Of a stretch of 64,000 nucleotides of DNA, positions 58,554-64,000 are shown in pieces; position 1 is the first letter of the stretch; every line of letters starts with the position of its first letter. Under the pieces are notes generated by a model, which saw only the letters and a list, made by a program, of their open reading frames with translations, did no database searches and was not told the origin of the DNA. Location: contig CAKTFN010000003.1 of assembly GCA_934561055.1 (NCBI GenBank), forward strand, positions 1 to 64,000, in the 5' to 3' direction. The position numbers and the translations under genes are program-made. The stretch is from an uncultured Eubacteriales bacterium. GTDB taxonomy: Bacteria; Bacillota; Clostridia; Oscillospirales; Acutalibacteraceae.

Positions 58554-59446
58554 TATTTTATCTTGCCTTTGAAAAAGTCGGTCATGGTTTTGATTTCTCT
58601 TTTCGCCGGCTCGGAATACGGGTTGACAACGCTGAAAACGTGCTGAAGCAGCTTTCCGTCAAGTCGATCCGTATAACGGTAAAAGACGTTTTCGACTCCG
58701 TGGCGGTCAAGAATTTTTTTGAGCTTTTCCGCCTGCTTTCTGAGAAAATCTCCGTCGGCCGTGACGATGTAAAACGGAGCCATTCCGAGATAAGCAACGT
58801 TTTCATAGTTCATATACTTATAAAGCGGATTTTCCTTCGGCTTTTCTCCGAGGAGCGATTTGAGATTCACGTTCATCATGAAGTTCGGCGAAAGAAGGTC
58901 AACCGCCGGACAAATTGCTCCGATTGCACGGAAGGAAAGCGTCGGCGTTACGCAAAATGCTTTTTGAAGCTTTTCGCTTCCTCTTATCGCTTCGCTCATG
59001 CAAACGAGCTGCCCGCCGGCGCTGTCACCGACGAGGAAGATGTTCCCGGTGTCCGCCGGATAATCTTTAAGATTTTTTGAAAGCCATGAAAAGGCCGAAA
59101 AAACGTCGGCAACCTGGTCGATGAACTGAAATTTGTCCGCAAGGCGATAATTGACTGAAGCAACAAGAAAGCCCTTTTCCGCAAGCTTGAGGCAGTAATA
59201 CTTGTTGATTTCCTTATATCCGTAAAGCCAACCGCCGCCGTGAACGTCAATGATTACGGGGAGCTTTTCGGTCGTTCCTTCGGGATAGTAAAGGTCAAGA
59301 AGGTGCTCCTTCATGTTGTCGTTTGCATACGGAATGTCGGTAATCTGCGTGATTCCGGGCGTCGGTGTCTGAGAAGCGATGCGTTTGTTGTCGTTCTTTT
59401 CTGTAATCTTCCAAAATTTGAGAAGAACCGGTTTGAGAATATCCAT
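58553..59446 (-). CDS. Alpha/beta-hydrolase esterase (BD-FAE/HSL-like)
   Basis: 297 residues. Oxyanion motif VIIDVHGGGWLYG (about residues 61-73) and nucleophile elbow LVGDSAGGQLV (about 142-152, Ser145) are those of HSL/BD-FAE-type carbohydrate esterases; Asp and His lie in TADGDFLRK and near KLLQHVFS (about 274). Its start overlaps the GH3 stop as TAATG (59446), implying coupling. It could remove acetyl or other acyl groups from the glycan or glycoside that the GH3 enzyme cleaves. Confidence 0.85.
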   Translation of the reverse strand: MDILKPVLLKFWKITEKNDNKRIASQTPTPGITQITDIPYANDNMKEHLLDLYYPEGTTEKLPVIIDVHGGGWLYGYKEINKYYCLKLAEKGFLVASVNYRLADKFQFIDQVADVFSAFSWLSKNLKDYPADTGNIFLVGDSAGGQLVCMSEAIRGSEKLQKAFCVTPTLSFRAIGAICPAVDLLSPNFMMNVNLKSLLGEKPKENPLYKYMNYENVAYLGMAPFYIVTADGDFLRKQAEKLKKILDRHGVENVFYRYTDRLDGKLLQHVFSVVNPYSEPAKREIKTMTDFFKGKIK

Positions 59447-61926
59447 TATTCGGAAACCTCCGCTTTTTCGTCTTCAAAGTCGTATCTTCCGAGTTTGTTT
59501 TCCATTGCCATTTTGAGAACGTGCATTGCACACTGCTGGAATTCGCCGATTGTGAGACCGTTTTTGACGCTCTTTTTTGCGGTTCCGTCCGGTTTTTTCT
59601 TTCCTACTCTTGCACCGCCCGGCATGAGTACGTCAACGCCGGCTCTGACTCTATAACCCTGGTCAATAATTCCGGGGAATTCGTGACTTTCGTCTTTCTG
59701 CATCCACCAGTCGGTCATAACGTTGCCCTCATAGCCCCATTCTCCCCTGAGAACGGTTGTGACAAGGTCATAGTTATAATGGCTCCAAACACCGTTGACT
59801 TTGTTATACGAAGTCATGATGTTGTGAGGATTTGCGGTCTTGACGCAGAATTCAAAGCCCTTGAGATATATTTCACGAAGAGCACGTTCCGAAACACGGG
59901 AATCGTTCTTCGTTCTGTTGACCTCCTGATTGTTGCAGGCAAAGTGCTTCGGGCAGGCCGAAAGGCCGCTTTCCTGAACGCCGAGAACAACCGCTGCAGC
60001 CGTCATTCCGGAAAGGAACGGATCCTCCGAGAAATATTCAAAGTTTCTTCCGCAAAGAGGATTGCGGTGAATATTCATTCCGGGGGCGAGAATTATATCG
60101 CTTCCCCTTTCGAGCATTTCCTTTGAAAACTCGGCATAAAGCTCACGAACGAGCTTTTTGTTGAACGAGCAGGCAAGCGCCGCTCCGTTCGGAAGCAGCG
60201 AGCAATTCGCCGCAAGTCTGATTCCGCTCGGTCCGTCGGTTGTCGTTACGGGAGGAACCCCTTTTTCACGAAGCGAAGGAAGGACACCGGCCATAACGCC
60301 TGCGTTGCCCTTTGCGCCGAGCGGACTGTTCATGATATAGTCGCCCCTTGTGATTGCTTCAAGCTCGTCGAACGAAAGCTGAGAAACAAAATCTTCCATT
60401 GAAACCTTTCCGTCCTTAACATCGGAAAGCTTGTAACCGAGGTCGCCCTTTTGCTCAATCGTTTTCGGAAGATTTTCAAGAATTCTTTCCTTGAGGCTTT
60501 CGCTCATGACCGGAGCACGCTCAAGAACACCCTTGAGTTTTCCTTTTTCTTCAGTAACGGCTTTAAGGCGGTCGAACGGGGTTTTCGGGTCGGGAGCGCA
60601 AATCTGAGAAAGCTGCCTTGTGACGATTGTTCTTTCAAGAGTGAAGCGTTTGCATTCGGTTGCGGAACGGACGTCCGAGCCGAAATAAAGAACATATTCG
60701 CCCTTTTCGAGAACATAGGCGCTTTTGTTTCCGGTCGCTCCGCCGTCGTCATAAGAAGCAAAGTCCGAAAGATTAAAAGAAAGCTTGATTTTTTCGCTTT
60801 CCCCAGGGGCGAGGGTTTCGGTTTTTTCATAGGCAACAAGAACCCTTTCCGCCTTTCCGAGCTTTCCCTGCGGAGCGGAAAGATAAAGTTCGGCAACGTA
60901 TTTTCCGCTTCTTTCGCCTATGTTTCTGATATCCGCCCAAAGATTGATCTCGTTGTTTTCCGAACGGGTAACTCTTGTTACCCTTCCTTCAAATCTTGTG
61001 TAACTCAGGCCGAAGCCGAACGGGAAAAGAACTTTGTCTTTTCTGAAAGTTTCAAAGTATCTGTAACCGACGTAAATATCTTCGGTATATTCGTTGAACT
61101 CTCTTCCGCCGAAGAAACGCGCGGAAGGATAATAAGCATATTTTTCGGCAATCGTGTCCGCAAGTTTTCCGCAGGGAGAAACGTCTCCCGAAAGAACGTC
61201 CGCAACGCAGTTTCCGCTTTCCATTCCGCTCTGCCAAACATAAAGAACGGCAGAAACGTCAAACTCGTTGACCCAGGCCATATCCATAATGCTTCCGCAG
61301 TCGAGAAGAACAACCGTCTTTCTGAACGACGAGCAAACCTTTGAAAGAAGAACACGCTCTTCATTCGTCAGATAATAGCTGCCTTCGGTGAGGGTGTTTT
61401 CTCTGTCCTCTCCGGCGGCTCTTCCGATTGCAACGATTGCGGTGTCGCTCTTTTTTGCGGCGTCCATGACGGTCTTTCGTGAAATCGGCATTTCCTCATA
61501 GCTCATCGGCCAATTTCCCCAGAAGCCGTCGTCGGGCGGATTCTTTTCGCACCAGTCTTCGTAGATTTTTGCAAGTTCTTCGTTAACCGTGATGTTTTCG
61601 TTCGCACGAAGGCCGTCAAGAAGACTGACTTTGTACGACGCATTTACGTCTCCTCCGGAGCCGTAACCGACATAAAACCAGTTTTTCTGAACTCTTCCGA
61701 AAACGGAAACAACTCTGTCCTTTGAAAGCGGAAGAACGTTATTCTGATTTTTAAGAAGGACAATTCCTTCCGCACCCGCCTTTCTGCAAAGGGCGGACAT
61801 TTTTTCGCTTGAGGTTTCGCCGGAACCTTCTCCGGCCTTAGTCTGAGAAACGGAATCTGTAACGGCATTGACAACCGTTCCGACGCCACGCATTACCGTG
61901 TTTTTAATCTTTCTTTTGATGCCCAA
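59446..61926 (-). CDS. GH3 beta-glycosidase with swapped domain order
   Basis: 826 residues if started at TTG 61926 (8 bases after AGGAGG); TTG 61932 is only 2 bases from that site. The usual GH3 order is reversed. The N-terminal half (about 35-300) is the GH3 C-domain (EGIVLLKNQNNVLPL, YAYYPSARFFGG), then a fibronectin-III-like domain (about 330-420), then the TIM barrel (about 540-800) with TTDGPSGIRL, GRNFEYFSEDP, CPKHFACNNQE and the nucleophile Asp in NVMTDWWMQ. No signal peptide, so it acts inside the cell on imported oligosaccharides or glycosides. The operon order MATE-GH3-esterase suggests linked handling of a glycosylated small molecule. Confidence 0.93.
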   Translation of the reverse strand: MGIKRKIKNTVMRGVGTVVNAVTDSVSQTKAGEGSGETSSEKMSALCRKAGAEGIVLLKNQNNVLPLSKDRVVSVFGRVQKNWFYVGYGSGGDVNASYKVSLLDGLRANENITVNEELAKIYEDWCEKNPPDDGFWGNWPMSYEEMPISRKTVMDAAKKSDTAIVAIGRAAGEDRENTLTEGSYYLTNEERVLLSKVCSSFRKTVVLLDCGSIMDMAWVNEFDVSAVLYVWQSGMESGNCVADVLSGDVSPCGKLADTIAEKYAYYPSARFFGGREFNEYTEDIYVGYRYFETFRKDKVLFPFGFGLSYTRFEGRVTRVTRSENNEINLWADIRNIGERSGKYVAELYLSAPQGKLGKAERVLVAYEKTETLAPGESEKIKLSFNLSDFASYDDGGATGNKSAYVLEKGEYVLYFGSDVRSATECKRFTLERTIVTRQLSQICAPDPKTPFDRLKAVTEEKGKLKGVLERAPVMSESLKERILENLPKTIEQKGDLGYKLSDVKDGKVSMEDFVSQLSFDELEAITRGDYIMNSPLGAKGNAGVMAGVLPSLREKGVPPVTTTDGPSGIRLAANCSLLPNGAALACSFNKKLVRELYAEFSKEMLERGSDIILAPGMNIHRNPLCGRNFEYFSEDPFLSGMTAAAVVLGVQESGLSACPKHFACNNQEVNRTKNDSRVSERALREIYLKGFEFCVKTANPHNIMTSYNKVNGVWSHYNYDLVTTVLRGEWGYEGNVMTDWWMQKDESHEFPGIIDQGYRVRAGVDVLMPGGARVGKKKPDGTAKKSVKNGLTIGEFQQCAMHVLKMAMENKLGRYDFEDEKAEVSE

Positions 61927-61962
61927 TTTCAAGTCCTCCTTTTGGGATTTTTGTTGTTCGTT

Positions 61963-63378
61963 TTAAAGTCTGTTTTCTTTGAAATATTCTTCTTTTGCCT
62001 TCATTCCCTCATTAGTGACCGGCTTGAGCCAGCGAAGGGAACGGTGGCGGATAATGCAGAAGATGCTTTTGGGAATATCTTCCGCAAGATAAGCAATTAT
62101 GAAAACGGCAATGAACGGAAGCGAAAAAACTTTAGCCGCAAGAACCGTTGCCGGAATTGCAAGGAACCAAAGCGAGCCGATGTCGCAAAGCATTGCCATA
62201 AACGTGTCTCCGCCGGAACGGAAAATTCCGACGACCTGAACGTATGAAATCATTTTTATCGGAAGCTCACAGCCGAGGAAAAGCGCAATTGTGAGCGCCG
62301 TTGAAAGAGAAAGATCGGAAATGTTGTTGCCCATATTAAAAATTGAAATGAGCTGACTGCGGAAAATCACCATCAGTGCACCGACAAAAACCGCAACGAG
62401 CGGAACAACGAAGGAAAAACGGTGAGCGTCTTCAACCGCACGGCCGATTTTTCCCGAACCGACGGATTTTCCGACCATGATTACGCAGGCATTGCAAAGT
62501 CCGACGAAGAACGCAAACGAAAGGTCCGAAAACGTTTTGACAATCGTGACCGCCGCATAATATTCGTATCCCATGTTTGAATAAACAATGTTGAGAACGA
62601 AAATTCCGAGCGACCAGAGCGATTCGTTAATCACGACCGGGAACGCACGGCGAACGAACTCAACAAGATGATGCGGCTTGAAGGAAACGATATCCTTCGG
62701 AGAGCGGACAAGGTGGTTCTTTTGAAAAAGCGAGATGATGATGAGAAGAACGGGACCCGCCCAGGAAGAAATGCAGGTTGCCGTTGCGGCTCCGGCAACG
62801 CCGAGTTCCGGAAGACCAAACTTTCCGAAAATGAACCCGTAATTGAAAACGGCATTGAGAACCGTTGTCACCATTGAAACATACATCGGAACTTTGACCT
62901 TTTCAATGTTTCTCAAAAATCCGGAAAGGACAACGGAAAGAACAACCGCCGGATATGAAAAACAGGCAATTTTCATATAGCTGCTTCCGGAAGCGATTAC
63001 CGACGCCTCTTTGTTAAAAATCGAAATTACCCTTTCCGGCGCAAGAAACGCAGGAAAAAAGAAAATTGCCGCAAGAACGGTGATGAACAAAAGCGAAATT
63101 CCGAGGACACGGCGCATCGCCTTATAATTTTTGATTCCCCAATATTGCGAAGCGAAAACCGACATTCCCGAACAGATTCCGAAGCTCACAATGCTCATGA
63201 ACCAGCTCCACTGCCCGGCCATTCCGACCGAGGAAAGCGCAACATCGCCGAGGCGGCTGACCATAAGTGTGTCAACAATTGCAAAAGAGCTTGTGAGCAT
63301 ATTCTGAACGGCAATCGGAAAGCCGAGCTTCAGCGTAACTTTCCAAAACGGTTTGTCGCCGAGATATTTTTTAATCAT
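61963..63378 (-). CDS. MATE-family multidrug/metabolite exporter
   Basis: 471 residues from ATG 63378 (GGAG upstream). Twelve spans in two related halves; FPIAVQNMLTSSFAIVDTLMVSRLGDVALSSVG (about 18-50) is the family's typical first two helices, and NACVIMVGKSVGSGKIGRA opens the second half. MATE proteins export cationic drugs or metabolites using H+ or Na+. It is the first gene of an operon with a GH3 glycosidase (about 36 bases downstream) and an esterase, with a consensus promoter upstream. Confidence 0.92.
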   Translation of the reverse strand: MIKKYLGDKPFWKVTLKLGFPIAVQNMLTSSFAIVDTLMVSRLGDVALSSVGMAGQWSWFMSIVSFGICSGMSVFASQYWGIKNYKAMRRVLGISLLFITVLAAIFFFPAFLAPERVISIFNKEASVIASGSSYMKIACFSYPAVVLSVVLSGFLRNIEKVKVPMYVSMVTTVLNAVFNYGFIFGKFGLPELGVAGAATATCISSWAGPVLLIIISLFQKNHLVRSPKDIVSFKPHHLVEFVRRAFPVVINESLWSLGIFVLNIVYSNMGYEYYAAVTIVKTFSDLSFAFFVGLCNACVIMVGKSVGSGKIGRAVEDAHRFSFVVPLVAVFVGALMVIFRSQLISIFNMGNNISDLSLSTALTIALFLGCELPIKMISYVQVVGIFRSGGDTFMAMLCDIGSLWFLAIPATVLAAKVFSLPFIAVFIIAYLAEDIPKSIFCIIRHRSLRWLKPVTNEGMKAKEEYFKENRL

Positions 63379-63433
63379 GATAAACTCCGTGCGGCCTCGC
63401 CGCATCCTTTCAATGCAAAAAGTATTTATTTCT

Positions 63434-63462
63434 ATTATAAAGAAGCGGGCCGAAAGTGTCAA
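63434..63462 (-). promoter_or_regulatory. Consensus promoter of the MATE-GH3-esterase operon
   Basis: Minus strand TTGACA (63457-63462), 17 bases, TATAAT (63434-63439), about 55 bases from the start codon. Confidence 0.92.
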
Positions 63463-63577
63463 GGGTGAAAGAGAAGAAGAAAAGACGAAGTTTTCTTTCT
63501 TCGCCGTATCTCACAAAAATTCTTTCAAAAATTCTTTGTTTATTCATAATTTTTGACGAATATTTTTCCGATATCGC

Positions 63578-63606
63578 TTTACTCGATTCGGTGCTGCTGA
63601 TATAAT
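63578..63606 (+). promoter_or_regulatory. Promoter of the NuoF-like gene
   Basis: TTTACT (63578-63583), 17 bases, TATAAT (63601-63606), about 88 bases upstream of the TTG start. 63463-63577 is AT-rich with no gene. Confidence 0.75.
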
Positions 63607-63694
63607 GTATATAATTGTGCGGAAATTTGATTCGAGCCTTATTTTTGCATAAAGCAACCTCAAAAAAGTTACTAAAATCGAGAGGAGTTTAAAA

Positions 63695-64000
63695 TTGAGC
63701 AGATTATCAATTCCAACCCCGATAAGCGCTCAGGGCGTTATTGACGAGATTTACGGAGATCTTGTCCGCCGCCTTCAGGCGAACCCCGTGAGCGTTTGTC
63801 CCGTTGACATGGCTGCCGCCTTCGTCGGCGTCTGCCACAGCCAGTCCTGCGGAAAATGTACACCCTGCCGGGTCGGTCTCGGCCAACTTCACAAACTCAT
63901 TGAATCCGTCCTTGACGGAGATGCGACGGAAAGCACCCTTAACCTCATTGAAAAAACCGCAAGAGTGATCAACGCAACCGCCGACTGCGCCATCGGCTAT
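63695..64000 (+). CDS. NuoF-type iron-sulfur protein, N-terminal fragment (cut by window edge)
   Basis: 102 codons are visible, open at the right edge, starting TTG 63695 with AGAGGAG 7 bases before it. The key motif is SQSCGKCTPCRVGLGQL (about residues 49-65), the 4Fe-4S binding segment of NuoF/HydB/NADH-dehydrogenase flavoproteins, here near the N terminus and not near the end as in NuoF. So the FMN/NADH domain is missing in front. Multi-domain Clostridia proteins of this start continue into glutamate-synthase-like FAD domains or [FeFe]-hydrogenase; which one cannot be seen. Confidence 0.75.
   Translation, partial: MSRLSIPTPISAQGVIDEIYGDLVRRLQANPVSVCPVDMAAAFVGVCHSQSCGKCTPCRVGLGQLHKLIESVLDGDATESTLNLIEKTARVINATADCAIGY

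Noticed and set aside
1..64000. CRISPR arrays, insertion sequences, prophage or integrative elements
   Set aside because: I saw no regular repeat-spacer series, transposase, integrase or phage structural gene. Both tRNA genes have complete ends without nearby att-like duplications.

Overview
This window looks like a chromosomal stretch of a spore-forming, strictly fermentative Clostridia member, most likely a gut Oscillospirales-type bacterium. The evidence is a SCIFF/ranthipeptide locus (almost a signature of Clostridia), SpoIIE, DnaD and DnaI-type primosome genes, pyruvate phosphate dikinase, a glycogen phosphorylase, BspA-like leucine-rich-repeat surface proteins, many TTG/GTG starts with strong Shine-Dalgarno sequences, and very clean sigma-A promoters with 17-base spacers. 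I see no rRNA, CRISPR array, insertion sequence or prophage. The genus is inference only.

Layout. 1-3.4 kb: tRNA-Val(UAC), then glgP-gph on the minus strand. 3.6-6.1 kb: a sulfur operon (O-acetylhomoserine sulfhydrylase, cysteine synthase) behind a consensus promoter and a 21-codon leader ORF whose last sense codon is Cys. 6.1-9.8 kb: two family-2 glycosyltransferases, a CDP-glycerol glycerophosphotransferase-like enzyme and a methyltransferase. 10.1-12.8 kb: ppdK. 12.9-14.3 kb: a secreted LRR protein divergent from an XRE regulator across a perfect palindrome. 14.5-17.7 kb: SCIFF precursor scfA, its radical SAM maturase scfB, and a PLP decarboxylase overlapping scfB by ATGA. 18-27.5 kb: one long plus-strand run (lipoprotein, uxuA, tdk, an FtsX-type ABC pair, a KDG kinase, a class II aldolase, an iolC-like kinase) ending in a strong terminator.

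27.6-27.9 kb, between convergent operons, holds what I consider the most interesting locus: a 33-residue single-span membrane peptide with its own promoter, a hairpin that sequesters its Shine-Dalgarno, a bidirectional terminator, and an opposing consensus promoter that would make a short convergent RNA. This is the architecture of a type I toxin-antitoxin module. 28-33.9 kb: a MarR regulator, a large duplicated membrane-anchored protein and a fused ATPase-FtsX transporter, with two tandem 13-bp palindromes at the promoter. 34.2-39.5 kb: tadA, a CPBP protease, an SDR, a sugar-phosphate transferase and an FAD oxidoreductase. 40-49.7 kb: small secreted and membrane proteins, YfbR-type nucleotidase, an M20 peptidase, spoIIE, a DUF2238/YjdF-like protein, and a 35-residue amphipathic peptide gene. 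49.7-53.1 kb: a second, larger LRR protein divergent from a second XRE regulator; both LRR proteins end in the same Cys-rich tail. 53.2-58.5 kb: Fe-dependent alcohol dehydrogenase, a Wzm/Wzt (TagGH) exporter, dnaD, dnaI and tRNA-Thr(CGU). 58.5-63.5 kb: a MATE exporter, a domain-swapped GH3 glycosidase and an esterase in one operon. The right edge cuts a NuoF-like iron-sulfur protein.

Functional themes: glucan, hexuronate and inositol-type sugar use (glgP, ppdK, uxuA, kdgK-like, iolC-like, GH3), cell-envelope polysaccharide made in two places and exported by TagGH-type ABC proteins, surface/secreted proteins with their own local regulators, and several very short genes that ordinary gene callers would miss.
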